Both the position numbers and the translations under genes were made by a program. Under the pieces are notes generated by a model. The model did not search any database. It was not told the origin of the DNA and saw only the letters and a list, made by a program, of their open reading frames with translations. Source: Gautieria morchelliformis (Eukaryota > Basidiomycota > Agaricomycetes > Gomphales > Gomphaceae). Taken from it: a stretch of DNA of 64,000 nucleotides. This document shows positions 35,546-47,365 of this stretch, in pieces. Every line of letters starts with the position of its first letter. Positions within the stretch are counted from its first letter, which is position 1. The DNA lies in the NCBI GenBank assembly GCA_015179125.1, contig WHVA01000449.1:1-64000 (forward strand), in the 5' to 3' direction.

Positions 35546-36820
35546 TGTCAAGATTGGTTTTCAGGCGTTAATATCGTGTATTAGTGAACACAGCGAATGC
35601 CCGAATAACTTGTGCGAATAAGTATGCTGTTCGGCAAATAGGTGAACCAATAAATGTTCACAAGGTAAGAGGGTTTGCCTAAACGGGGCTCACCCTATCT
35701 ACAGTCGTAGCAAAATAGCCCGTGACTCTTGACGATGTAACATGCAAGGTCTCACAGAAGGGCTGTCTAAGTCTCGACAATCCCTTCGCTGGCGAAGGTG
35801 CTCCTTTGGAGCCCTTCGCCAACAGTACAGAAAATGGTTCGAAGGCTAAGGTAACGAAGATGAAGTATGAGAACTCACCAGTGATGCCTAAGTTCTCTGC
35901 TGGTTGAAGATAGAAATCTCCAGGAGAAGGCTCAAGACAATGATCACCGCGAGGTCAAGTTTGCACAAGATGGACGACGTATGATAATTGAACTGGAGAA
36001 TATACATGCGAATGTAAACTACTTATATCGAATGCTCGTAAGGTATTAGCGAATAGGAAAGAGGCCATTGTGAGTCAGGGTCAGATAGGGGTGTGCAGTC
36101 ATGATACTAAGTAGATGGAATAAACATACAATAGAGTGAGGGAAGAGTGTGAACATGAAACGACGGAGAGTAAAGGTGGCGAAGGCACTTATGGACAAAA
36201 CCATGTCTTGGGACCCGCATACATGCTACCCTGCACGGACTCTTGGTCTACTGGGTTGATTCCGCATGACCTATGGAAGGGATGTCCTGCGAACATACTT
36301 TGACCATACAAACACCCAATGGGGTTGGATTAAGAAGACGATGGGGTTAATGATGAACCATCATGCTGGGTGAATGGTACCGATCGTATTTGATGGTGTG
36401 CCTGCTGGCGAATGATGCGAGCAGCGAATACCCATTTGGCGAAATGCAAGGAAGGGCAAACAGAGGTGACATAGGGGGGGAGAGGTCGAGGTGGAGGGCG
36501 AAGCCGAGCAAATACTGAGGAGGAGTAGCGAAAGGGGAAATGGGGATACCAAGGTGCAGGAAGTACACAGGTCATGACAATCCAACTATCAGAACACCAT
36601 CAGGAGAGGGTCGAGCAGAGGAGGTGGTAGACCCAGTGATGACTTGTCAAGTCAGTCCAAAGCCGTCGGTCGTGCGTTTAACGGCGTGGCGATGGTAATG
36701 GGCGCGAATCAGCGAACATCGGTTGCCGAACATGACAATGGCGATTGGAACGAACACGGAAATGGGGTGAGAAATGGCAGGACAGAGCCCCTGAGTATGA
36801 GGAATAAACGCGTCATGACA
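35546..36820 (+). mobile_element. Solo LTR of the TGTCA...TGACA family, 1275 bp
   Basis: Same ends and exact length as the 14275-15549 copy. Flanks are GCGTC (35541-35545) and GTGTC (36821-36825), a 5-bp duplication with one transition. It lies between gag and the zinc knuckle of E2. Confidence 0.88.
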
Positions 36821-38965
36821 GTGTCCAGCTTGCGCTGGGCGTGAGGGCGGTAGCCGTTGTCCTGTTCCGCTTCTTGCGAACAGGCTGGGCCTGGTCAGGC
36901 CCGTTTGTGTCAATGGCTAGCTCCCTGTGAGTCGGGCAGCGCTTGCCGTTGCTGCTGCGCTTTCTGCGCGGTGCATCCCCATGTTGTATCGGGATGCCTC
37001 CTCAATCATCCAGGCCATCTCGAAGAGTTGCTCTATTGAGCTGCTCTCGGCATTATAGCCCTTTTTGAGGACCTCATTGCGCAGCGTTTCGCGCAGCGCC
37101 AATACGAACCGTCTCCGGAACGTGTAATCGTCTGGCGGCTGTATCATACGTGCCGCATATTTCGTGAGCTCGTTCAGCATTTCCTGAACGGTTTTCATGC
37201 CCTGCATGACTGCATCGAACTTATTCGATGCGTGATGGTACGTCAGTGTGTGCAGGAACCTTTTTTGAAGGCCTTGCATCACAGTTTCCAGTGTCCAGCT
37301 GCGGACCTGGCGATCGAAGCGTTCAACGTTTCGAAGGAACCACTCCTGGGCTTCGCCGGTGAGGCGAGTGCCCACGTAGCCGACCTGCATGTCTATGCTG
37401 GTTGTCCCTAGGAGGCAATTCATTTTCAGCCATCCTAGGATGGCTGCCACGAAGATTTCAAACTCTTCGAGGTCAGATCCCCTAGCATATGGCTCGGGGT
37501 GAGCCAATTTTACGCCGGCTTTCGCTAGCACAGACTTCCCCGGGTCTGTGTCCGTGGCGTTTGCTAACGCCACGCAGATCATCCGTGTGATCCCGTCGTA
37601 CGGCTCCGTTGGTACGACGTCGGCCTAATCAGGGATTCCCTGGCCTTCCGTTGGGGCCATGGATCGCTCGCACGGTTGTGATGCCACATGGGGCAGGCTG
37701 TTATATGCCCTGACGGGCCCCGGGCCCAGATCCAGCTCGGGATCAGGAGCATTCTGTGCTCTCGGTTCCGGGGGTGTTTTGTGCCTGGTGTCCCCGGTCA
37801 GTCCTGCGTTGCGGATTCGTAGCCTGCTGTTGTAGGCTGCACGCGCCTGCCGTGCGCCTTGTACGGCTTGCGTGAGCTGCTCGTCGGGCAGCTGAGCGGT
37901 GTGGCTGTGGGCCACTGTCTCTTTAGCGTTTTTCGCTAGTAGCTCGAGTGTCCGTGTGAGGCGGCGCGCGGCTGCGGCTTCTTTACGCTGCCAGTGTGCG
38001 ACTTCGAGCTCTAAGCTCTTGGTCGTCGTTTCAGAGTCAGGCTCTGAGGCGACCTGCTCCCTAACGATCTGTTGGATCGTCTTATGGCTGTCCGTTGGGG
38101 CAGCCAGTTGCTGTTGAGGTTTGTTCCTGAACCTTACGTCCTGTTCGACCGGGACGGCTGGCGGCGGCATTCGCTGCTTGTCTCGCTCCTTTCGGTGCGG
38201 GTCTTCCACGTCGCGACTGCGTTCGTTGGCTGCAGACTGTCGCGAGCTCAGACGAGTTGCATCGCGTTCCCCGCGTGGGCGGAGTGCTTTCTGGACGGCC
38301 TCCAGCGTGGCTGCGCCTTGCAGCCTGACCTCCTCCGCCTGGTGGAGTTCCTTGCCGATTGCCATTAGGGCAGCGGCAGCGTTGTCAAGCTGCGATGCCA
38401 GCTGATCGTGCTTGTGGCACGTCAGCGTGCTTTGGCGCAGCGCAGCCTGCACCTGTTTGTTCAGGGCCTCTGCCATCTCGTGGTCAATGGCGTGAGCCCT
38501 CGAGCTCTTGCGACTGGAGCTTGAGTATTCCGAGTCCTGACCATCCTCTGGGGCTTGTCTTTTTTGCCGTCATCCCCCTTCAGGGACGATCGTCGTCGCT
38601 CTATTTCGTGAGCATCGGTTTGAGTCGTGGCTTTGTGCCCGCCTAGACGTTGTTGCTCTACCATCTGACGATGGCGAGACTTCTCTGCCCTTTCCTTTGT
38701 CTCCGGGCAGAGAGGAATGGGGGGGCGGTGCCAGCTCGTTGCCCGACGTTGTCTCTTCCTCGGCCACACTCGACGAGACGTGGTCGGGGTTTTCCTTGTC
38801 CTCTACTGAGGGGACGAGGGCAGTGAGATCTACGATCTCTCCATCTTCTATCGTCCTGGACTCTTGGTCCAGGGTAGCGTCAGCCGTCGTGTCGCTGGGC
38901 TGCGTCTGAGGCGTGGACCTCGAGCTCGTCGCTCGTGTCCGTCTTCGACTGCGTGGAATCATCAT
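36821..38965 (-). pseudogene. Gypsy gag (E2)
   Basis: A single frame is broken by two nonsense codons: TGA at 38570-38572 (CGA in E2') and TAG at 37625-37627 (CAG in E2'). The gag core is complete compared with E2': GSDLEEFEIFVAAIL, GEAQEWFLRNVERFD, then RRRFVLALRETLRNEVLKK and MAWMIEEASRYNMG. The frame ends at TAG near 36917; the sequence continues into the solo LTR junction at 36820. Confidence 0.85.
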
Positions 38966-39187
38966 GCTCGCAGCCGACAGTAGAAGGTCTACTGGAGGGT
39001 CTCAACGATGTTTAGTCGTCGACACAGCGATCTTTTTCAAGATTGCTTCGAATCCACTATCGGTTGGTCGCATGGCGATCAACCACAGGATAGTTCAGAA
39101 AGGTGTAAAGGATGTCGATCTTAGAACCTTGTATCACAAGGGCACTACAGAACTTGACCAATGAGTGGTATTCTGAATGCTACTGTG

Positions 39188-40560
39188 TAGGAACCATCTT
39201 TCTAGTCTAAAAACCTCGAAAAAAGCATTAAAAAGTCTGTAAAAAACCTTTTTCCCATCTTAACCTCAGCCAATACACGCAGCTTTGATGGGGAACTAGC
39301 TTTAGAATATTCCTTGAATTTTCTGGCATTTCTTCGCCAATTGTTCTGACCTCCTTGGCTCAAAACTGCCTTATTTTGCTTGACAAAGGTTATGAACCCA
39401 TGAGAGTCCATAACTTTGTCATCGGCGCTCAATTTCAAACTCCGACCGGAGCAATACTCGAACGCGCTTATTCGGAGCCGCACGTCCTCAAACACCCACA
39501 ACTCCAACACTTTGGCTCTTTCAATCTCAGCTGGTGAGATTGGGAATATCCGGTGCAGCTTACACAAGCCTGTACACTTAAATATAGTTCAAACCCAGCA
39601 GACACATGACTTGCTTCATAGCAACCATGGCTGTGTAAGGCTGTGTGCAAGACTGCCCAATGATATGCAGAGCCAAAACTAGGGTGCATAATCAAGCAAT
39701 CTTATTGGATGCTGAGCCTCCAAGCTTAGTGCCACAACCACTGAAATAGGACCCTTGACATCATAGGGCTGTGCAGGGCTATGCAGGGCTATGCAAGGCT
39801 ATGCAGGGCTGTGTAAGGCTATGCCGGGCAGTGCAAATCAGGGAAGGTGATTGGCTATCTATTCTTAATTTCCTTGCACAAACACACCACAATAGTTACA
39901 AGGGTGTGTTTTAGCTGCGCAAATATTTACTTATGACATCACTCGCCTAATAGATAGAAGCTCCCCATTTTACGTAATCCTGTGTAATTTACAATATAAA
40001 AGGAGGCCATTCTGACCCCCTAGGATAATCATCCAATCTAGCAATCTACTGCTTCTATCCTACACGTGACTCGTGTGACTTGCATCTTACTAAGCTGCTA
40101 ATCCCAGCTAGGGTTATTCACTTACTTTAGTGTCTAATTCCTTGTTAAGTAGATACTTTTCTGCTTAGCCACCTAGACTAATCCTCCGGGTGTAATTCTA
40201 CAGAGTGAGTCTGTCAATTGATAGTCTTGCCATTCGCACTCCAATACCCGAGAGAGTTGATCAGTTGATTTTCCTGGTTAATATCTTTCACAAGTCAATT
40301 CCTGTTACTTGTAAAAGCCGCTTTAGATTCTATTCTTTGCCTCTCGTTTTATTGCTGTGCGCTGGTAGATTATCAGGGCAGTCCATTTATAAACTCGCCT
40401 GCTAAGTACATTCCTTTATATTTTGGAATACGCTTGGACCCCGATAGTGTCCTTGAACCTACAGTCTTTTAGTTTATTGTTCAGTGCTGCTAAGAAACGC
40501 ATTGCCTTCCATCCGTATTAACTTGGACTAGTTTTTACGCGGATTGCAACCAAGGTACAA
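39188..40560. other. Unassigned stretch between E2 and Copia W
   Basis: E2 ends abruptly at 39187. A 121-codon minus-strand frame (39567-39202) has no recognisable domain. A 10-bp minisatellite follows at 39765-39834. TATA-like sequence (acaatataaaagg, about 39990-40003) and AT-rich DNA fill the rest. No supported gene. Confidence 0.4.
39765..39834. repeat. 10-bp minisatellite, about seven units
   Basis: Imperfect tandem copies of gggctatgca (variants gggctgtgca, aggctatgcc), in 10-bp register across 70 bp. Confidence 0.85.
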
Positions 40561-40597
40561 ATATTAAATCATTTCCGGAGTTGTGCTGCAGCATTGT

Positions 40598-43500
40598 TTA
40601 ATATTCTTTGAGTCTCGTAAACGACACGTTCTGATAGATTGAAGTGTTAGCAATAACACCAAAGTCTTGAAGGGTTCCAAAACAGAGCCCGTATAGCCCT
40701 TTTCGCAGGTGGCAGACGTGATCTTCCATTCCCTTAGCAATACTGCCTTCGGCTTGCTCCATGTATATCTCTTCATCAAGGTCAGAGTGGAGGTACGTGG
40801 TTTTGACGTCAAGTTGTTGTAATTCCCAGTCAAGGGTTGCAGCTAGTGCTAGGACTACTCGGAAGGATTCTAGGCATGCAACTGGTGAAAAGGTGTCATG
40901 GTAGTCTTGACCGGCGATCTGTGTGAAGCCCTTTGCCACAATGCGGACCTTCAGCTTGGCTATCTTCCCAGACTCGTCACGCTTTATGTGGCAGACGGTC
41001 TTACTTTTGATAACCCTTTTTCTGGCAGGGACAGAGCTTCGTAGGACAAGGTCCCAAACGTGGTGTCTTGTCATGGATTCTAGTTCTGAATCCATGCCAA
41101 GCTGCCATATCGGTCCATTAGGACCCTTGAGCACCTCGGTGAATGAGGCAGGGTCTTCCTCCTCATGCACAATGCTGGCCAATGCCATATCTTTGATGAA
41201 ATTGGCCTCAAACTCCACATCTTTCTTAGCGGCACATGCGAGTCAGGCCAGAGTGCTGGCAGAGATTATATCGGCGACTGTTTGTTTGGTGCGGCTGGTG
41301 TACGGTAAGTTTCGCATGGCCGTGTATCAAGAGAGGGGATACCTGGGCTTGGTGGATGATCAGGTGCGGTGATGTTGTTTATTCCATCATCTTCATCTTC
41401 TGATGCTCCCCCTCCAGCTGTATTTCCTGCATCATCTTGTGCCATAGTGTCATGTGGCGCATTTTTATTACCCTCTTCATCATCGCTCTCACCGACACCG
41501 TCATTACCGACTACAAGGCCAGGGTGCAGCAGCCGTGGAGTGCTATCTTGTGACTCAATGAAGGTCATGTTCCGTGAAGTGATGATTTGGCCGGTTGTCC
41601 AGTTATAGCATCAGTAGGCTTTAGATATTGATGAGTAGCTGACGAGGACGCATTCTACTGATCGGTTATAGATCTTGGTGACGTGATGGTTCTGGATTAA
41701 TACGAAGGCTCTGCAGCCAATTTCCCATAAGTGGGAGAAATCAGGTTTCTTACCAGTCCAGGCCTCATAGGGTGTCTTATCATCAAGCGCTCTTGTGAGG
41801 GTTTGGTTTTGAGATATACCACAGTCATTACGCATTCGCCCCACAAGCTTGGGGGGAGGTTTGCATCTGATCTAATTGTTCGCGCTTTGGACATAAGTTT
41901 ATGGTGGGTTCGTTCAACGATTCCGTTCTCGACAGAGGTATATGGTGCAGTGACAAGGTGTTGAATGCCATGGTCATGGAGGTACCTTTCGTAGAGCTTA
42001 GAAGTATACTCTCCTCCATTGTCCGTAATAAATTTTCTTATGGAGCAGTTAGATTGGCGTTTGATGAGAGTTCGCCATTCAGTAAACGCAGTGAGCGCAT
42101 CACTTTTTCTGGCAAGGAGATATGTCCAGGTGTGTCTGGACTGGTCGTCTACGAAGTTAAGGGCGTAAAATTTACCACCGGTGGGTACATCCTCAGGCCC
42201 GGTGATATCAGAAAAGACAACATCAAGAACGCTCTCTGCCTCTTTCCTTCGCGTATCTTTGGTACAGGTGTTTTGGCCTGTTTCCCGAGGATACAGTGAT
42301 CGCAAATTGGCAGAATGGAGGAAAGGTCGGTGGGCATACCTGTGGCCATACTCTTCTTTGCCATAGTAATGATAGACTGATAATTCATGTGGCCAAGTCG
42401 CTTGTGCCATGTTTCGAGGCTAGCTGGGGCTCTCACAAGGTTAGCATAGGCTTGAGCGGAGGATGTGGTGGGAACATAGTATAAGCCCCCAGATGCTCTT
42501 GTGCCTCTAAGCATTTCTTTCTTTTGCTGGTCATAGACACGGCACTGGTCTTTGGAGAAGACTGAGAGGTAATCATCATCGTCCGCGAGTTTGCCTACTG
42601 ATATGAGCCTGATAGTGGCATCTGGTACATAGAGGATGTTGCGGAGGGTGAGGGATTTCCCACTCAGTGTGATCATAGAGACATCTCCCATACCGATGGC
42701 TTCCGAAATCGACCTGTTCATCCCTTTGATGGGACAAGGTGCAATTGGTGCAATTTCTGGTGAAGTCATGTTTGCGGGGAGTGCAGTGGATAGATGTGCC
42801 AGAGTCTAGGAAACGAGGGATAGTATCCATCGACATAAACGTTTGATCTGGTTGTCCCATGCTGTGCTTATGCGCCAACCAATCAATACTACACACAGGG
42901 TCACTTTTGTCCATGCACACAAATGACCAGTCATTGTCATGGAAGCGATCACTTGGCTTGTAAAATGATATCGGACATGAGGTCGGCACAGTTTTTATGG
43001 CAATGTTGGCAAATTCAAACTTATGCTCCCCCACAACATTGGCATCAGTAGCAGCGGCAAGGGCGGCATCTTTCTCCTTTTTTGCATGGGCTCAAGGGCC
43101 ACCACCCTCATCACCTCCGCCTGGATGCCAGCATTTCTCTTTCATGTGGCCAGGTTTGCTGCAGTTAGCGCAAATGGCCCTGGATGGCTTCTTCGAGGAA
43201 ATGGCAGCCAAGGCTTCTTCCGCAGCGACAGCCTGGTTTTCATGGCGGACCTTAGAGGCCTCGAAGTGCAAGCGTGCCTTGAGGCCATCAAAGGAAATGC
43301 CATCTTTGGTGGAGGTAAGAATACCCTCGAGCTGTTCGCGGATGGGAGTGAAGAATTCATGAGAGCGGGCATTGAGGCAGATCATAATCATCCAATCATC
43401 CTCCTTGATGGGTCCAGCGGCGAACATGTCCTTCATCATGTGTTCAAGGGCGAGGAGTGTGACATCAATGTCAATTCCAGGGATGAAGCGAGTAGAGAGA

Positions 43501-43871
43501 GCGCGTTTCAGCAGAGGCACTTGGTGCATCGGACCAAGTGTAGAGAAGGAATCATGGATCTTCTTCCACGTGTCAGCGGCGGCGGTGCAATCAGTGATGA
43601 CATGGTGCAGCGAAGAGTCCATCTTGAGCTGGATAGTAAAGATAAGTGTGGTGCTCTTCGCAGTCCAAAGTGCTTTCTCAGATGGGTGCGTGTCAGGAGG
43701 AGGGATCAAAGAGGGGTCGTTCTTGTCAATGTATTTCCAGAGACCACTTGTAGCGAGAAGGGCCTTCGCTTCACTAGCCCACAAGGTGTAGTTCTCACCG
43801 CCCAAGAGGAGCTAAGACATCTTCTGTCTAGCCCAGTTCTCGGGGATAAAAGAGGTGATCGACGAGGTCAT
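40598..43871 (-). pseudogene. Copia gag-pol (W), truncated in RT
   Basis: Gag starts at 43871 (MTSSITSFIPENWARQKMS), with an in-frame TAG 18 codons later. It carries GGENYTLWASEAKALL and the CCHC knuckle CANCSKPGHMKEKC. The protease region reads FLDSGTSIHC. The GAG-pre-integrase segment is ETWHKRLGHMNYQSI. The integrase shows VFSDITGPE, FITDNGGEYTSKLYE and TAPYTSVENGIVERTHH. RT begins ARKRVIKSKTVCHIK and reads VAKGFTQIAGQDYHDTFSPVA and LRKGLYGL, then is lost before the YVDD motif. Many frameshifts and stops. Confidence 0.88.
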
Positions 43872-43977
43872 GATGGGGTTAGGAAAAAACGAGTGTATGC
43901 GTCGGTGACAAGAAGTACTTCAAATTCTCTCAGGATATCTGCACAAAGGATGCTTCACAGGAGTATTAGTAGTGCAG

Positions 43978-43993
43978 CGGTTGGCCCATAACC
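43978..43993 (-). other. Copia primer-binding site (half-tRNA type)
   Basis: The minus strand reads GGTTATGGGCC..., the same PBS as in Copia X and Y here and in Drosophila copia. It pairs with the anticodon arm of initiator tRNA-Met, not the 3' acceptor end. Confidence 0.7.
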
Positions 43994-44708
43994 TATTGGA
44001 GCTGTACTACTGTGAGCTCAGACGTTCAGAGGTGCGTGAACGGCTGTATTATTACCTGTACTACTGTGAGTTGTAGTACAGGTGATGGTGTTAGCAACTC
44101 GGGGTTATGGCAGGGAAGGTTCGGTAGAGCTCTTAGAAAGCTAGAATCAAATTTACTCTCTCAGTGAATTTATTGTCACTGTTATATTAATACAATACCT
44201 AGAATCAAATTTACTACATGATTTTCAGTCAACATGCCACGAAAATACAAAGAATACTACTCGCCTCTCTCAGTGAATTTATTGTCACTGAGAGAGGAGT
44301 ACTATCCTGTCTCAGAAGGCATATACATGCACCCGGCCCTTTAGCGCTCAAGAGCTCGCGCGTCGAAGTCATTTCAAACTCCGCTGGGTGCAGCCGCCTG
44401 TAAAAATAGAGATAACAAAATGAAATGGAGAGATAGGGAGTGACTGGAAATTTTCAAAAATAATCAGAGAAGTGAATGCATGGTACAAGAACAATGTGAG
44501 AAGAGATTGAAACACCATACAATAAATCGAACATATTATGCTTGATTTTGGTGCAGGAGCATAAATGCACCCAACAGATGGTGTGTAAGTGAGAAGAGTA
44601 GTAGGCGAGTGTGTAGGATGATTCTTACCTCAGACGTTCAGAGGTGCATGAACAGCTGAGGAAAGGTGCGAATATCAGGGTTTGAATGGGAAGTACTAAC
44701 ACGTCAGT
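43994..44708. other. Copia W LTR remnant and duplicated flanks
   Basis: Contains the inner end of the W LTR, a 30-bp direct repeat at 44017-44046 and 44629-44658 (two mismatches), and a strong hairpin at 44264-44297. No gene. Confidence 0.5.
44264..44297. repeat. Perfect 13-bp inverted repeat with 8-nt loop
   Basis: CCTCTCTCAGTGA, loop atttattg, TCACTGAGAGAGG. The arms extend imperfectly into tactcg/agta. A partial copy (ctctctcagtgaatttattgtcactg) lies upstream near 44155-44180. Confidence 0.8.
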
Positions 44709-44754
44709 GGGTCCATGTAGACGCGTATGGTATATGACATCGATACTCCAACAA

Positions 44755-46449
44755 GAGGGACCAGATCTGACCAGCCTGAATGATGCACGTTCCCGTGATG
44801 ACTGGCCACAGTGGGATGCATCTATCAAGTGAGAACTGGACCAGCATGCGATCCTGAGGACATGGGACCTCATGTAACCACCTGACGGTGCGAATATCGT
44901 TGGCAGCAAACTCGTATTCCATTATAAACATGATGCGGACAGTAAGGTGGTAAACCACAAGACCAGGCTCATTGCACAAGGCTTCATGCAGGCAGAAGGT
45001 ATAGATTACACTGAAACCTTTTCTCCCACCGCCAAACTCTCCACCATATGCATAATCACAGCAATCACAGTCAAAAATCCCTGGGAACTCGAACAAACCA
45101 ATATCGACGGTGCATACCTTAATGCTCCGATCACGGAGACGGTCTACATGCACCAGCAAAAGGGTATGAAGCTCCTGGAAAGGAGCACTATGTATGTGGG
45201 CTTAACCGTGCAATCTACGGACTGAAGCAGTCCGGGAGGGAATGGTACAACATGCTGAGTGGCATCATGTACAGTTTTGGATTCACGCATTGCGAAGTCG
45301 AGCATGCGGTATTCCATAGGTACGCTGGACAGGATGTCCTCATCGTCGCAGTAGACATCGATGACCTGACCATGGCTGGCAACTCAAAGGACGTGATTCG
45401 GCAGTTCAAGGATGAGCTGCGCACCATCCTTAAGATTAAGGACATAGGGGATTTACACTGGTTGCTGGGGATAGAGGTGAAATGGGACCGCACGCTACGC
45501 ACAATTTCATTCTCGCAGCATGCATACATACAAAAGATGTATGTGATGAGCTGTGTACCATCCTTAAGATTAAGGACATAGGGGATTTACACTGGTTGCT
45601 GGGGATAGAGGTGAAACGGGACCGCACACTATGCACAATTTCATTCTCGCAGCATGCATACATACAAAAGATACTCGAGAGATTCAATCTACAGGACGTG
45701 AATCCACTCGGCACCCCGCTTGATCCCCACCACAGGTTATCACTGTTCCAGTCCCCCTCCACCCCTTGCCAGTACCACAACATGCACAACGTACCGTATA
45801 GAGAGGCCATCAGGTCACTCATGTACATGGCTTTGGGCATGTGTCCGGACATCTCATTCGCTGTGTCATTCCTGGCACAATTTATGCAGAACCCAGGAAG
45901 ACTGCACTGGGAGGCAGTGAAACATGTCTTCCGCTACTTGAAGGGCACAATGAACATGTGCCTCGTCATTGGCGGTTCACAGAGCACCTGGAGGCCTTCT
46001 CAGACGTGGACTGGGCATCCCAAGAGCACCGCCAGTCCATCTCTGGGTACGTGTTCACCATAGATGGTGGAGCTGTCTCCTGGAGCTCTAAGAAGCAACA
46101 AATCGTTGCATTATCTACAACAGAGGCTGAGTATATCGCCACAACTCATGCAGCGAAGGTGGCACTTTGGATACACACCCTTTTGGCCGACATCACACAC
46201 CCACTAGAGAAACCCATTACTATCCACCTAGACAACATTTCCACCATCTCCATCATGAAGAATGAATACCACCTGCAGACGAAGCACATCAATATTCGCT
46301 ATCATTTCATACACCACGCCATGTGGGAGGGACTCATAACCGTCGACTATGTCCCGACAGATGATATGGTGGCCGACATGTTCACAAAAGCTGTTCAGCG
46401 ACATAAGGTCTCACACCTGAATGCCATGGTGGGACTGCATTCAGCTTAA
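44755..46449 (+). pseudogene. Copia RT and RNase H (Z)
   Basis: RT shows ANIVGSKLVFHYKHDAD, LIAQGFMQAEGIDYTETFSP and LIVAVDIDDLTMAGN (VDIDDL in place of YVDDL). Shifts occur near 45220 and 45990. A 134-bp tandem duplication (units starting 45411 and 45545) repeats part of RT. The RNase H end is well kept: WSSKKQQIVALSTTEAEYIA, YHLQTKHINIRYHFI and DMVADMFTKAVQRH. The frame ends at 46449. Confidence 0.85.
45411..45671 (+). repeat. 134-bp tandem duplication inside Copia Z RT
   Basis: Two nearly identical units starting at gatgagctg (45411 and 45545) and both containing accatccttaagattaagg. A few transitions separate them. Confidence 0.9.
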
Positions 46450-46456
46450 GGGGGAG

Positions 46457-46874
46457 TGTTGGAGGTAGTACTGGTAAGTGTAGAATGCAGGGCCACGGCT
46501 GGCAACACGCGACCCGGACTCATATCTAGTTACTTGTCTCGGTCATAGTTGACCAAGGTAATATATCTGCTGGGCTCGTAGTTAGTGGCTCCTCAGTGAA
46601 TCACCCATTCACTGAGGTGCATACCAGATTCTGTACACCATAGTGTACCAATGCTCACCCCTGAGTTGTCACTACATAGGTACAGTACAGCTATATACAC
46701 TGAGTGAATCACCCATTCACTGAGTTGTCACTACATAGCTACTGCGCATAATCTAACACGGTCAGTGCTTGCCGTGTTGATGTCTGAAAGGAATCGGGGT
46801 GAGTAATGTATCTGATGCCGCTTCCTTTTAGTCCATGTAGACGCATATTGGTATATGACATCGATACTCCAACA
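46457..46874 (+). repeat. 3' LTR of Copia Z
   Basis: Starts TGTTGGAG, ends CTCCAACA (418 bp), preceded by a polypurine tract. The last 45 bp recur at 44709-44753. Confidence 0.8.
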
Positions 46875-47133
46875 ACATGTGCATATGCCACTGAGAACCT
46901 ATGTACTGTGTACGGGGTGAGATCCAGGTGCAGACCCAATATGTGTGCGTAATCGTGTGTGAGAGTGCCTGCGAGCGCACCTCACTCGTACCACCATGGC
47001 GGATACTATAAGGGAAAGGGGCAAACTCTACCTACACAACACAAAGAGTGGGTGCTCATGTACGTGCTTCGGTCACCAGCGACGCACGTGTACTACGCAT
47101 CCACATCCGTGATGATGGAAGGGAAGAGTCATT
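46875..47133 (+). repeat. Segmental duplication copy Q, part A
   Basis: Direct match to 8742-8975, with small indels. It ends gaagagTCATT at the Copia X LTR; TCATT is the left copy of the X target duplication. Confidence 0.9.
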
Positions 47134-47308
47134 TGAAGAGAGTAGATGATGGTTGTGGATAAAGATGATAACATTCGACCAGCGAGTCTCAGAAAAATAT
47201 ACAGCGCCTGTAACTACTGTAACTAAGGGATTCGGTAGGAGATGAAAATGGGAACCACAACCACGAGTGACCACAGGATGACTAACGGTTGAGCGATGGT
47301 ATTCAACA
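47134..47308 (-). repeat. 3' LTR of Copia X
   Basis: On the minus strand it begins TGTTGAATACC and ends CTCTCTTCA. Two CG/CA or CG/TG differences from the 5' LTR. A G-rich polypurine tract lies next to it at 47309-47318. Confidence 0.92.
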
Positions 47309-47365
47309 GACCCCCCCGAGCGAAACAAATCAAAAAGAAATATGATGGGATACAGGAGGGGATGG

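Larger units (their letters stand above)
23335..39187 (-). mobile_element. Gypsy element E2, interrupted by two solo LTRs and a nested chromovirus
   Basis: On the minus strand the element runs from a partial 5' LTR (39187 to about 39000) through gag, zinc knuckle, protease, RT and RNase H, and ends in early integrase sequence near 23340. Solo LTRs sit inside it at 35546-36820 (between gag and zinc knuckle) and 25446-34690 (between protease and RT). Removing each LTR with one copy of its TSD rejoins the coding sequence. No 3' LTR is present, so the 3' end is lost. Confidence 0.85.
40560..43993 (-). mobile_element. Degenerate Ty1/Copia element W
   Basis: Minus-strand Copia element with gag, protease, integrase and the start of RT. 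It is truncated at its 3' end near 40560. A primer-binding site (GGTTATGGGCCAACCG on the minus strand, 43993-43978) marks the inner edge of the 5' LTR, whose last bases read CTCCAATA. The LTR outer edge and TSD were not found. Confidence 0.85.
44709..46874 (+). mobile_element. Internally deleted Copia element Z
   Basis: A 45-bp remnant of the 5' LTR end (44709-44753, ...GATACTCCAACA) is followed directly by RT and RNase H, a polypurine tract (aagggggag) and a full 3' LTR at 46457-46874 (418 bp) with terminal inverted repeats TGTTGGAG/CTCCAACA. Gag, protease and integrase are missing. It abuts segment A of copy Q at 46875. Confidence 0.8.
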
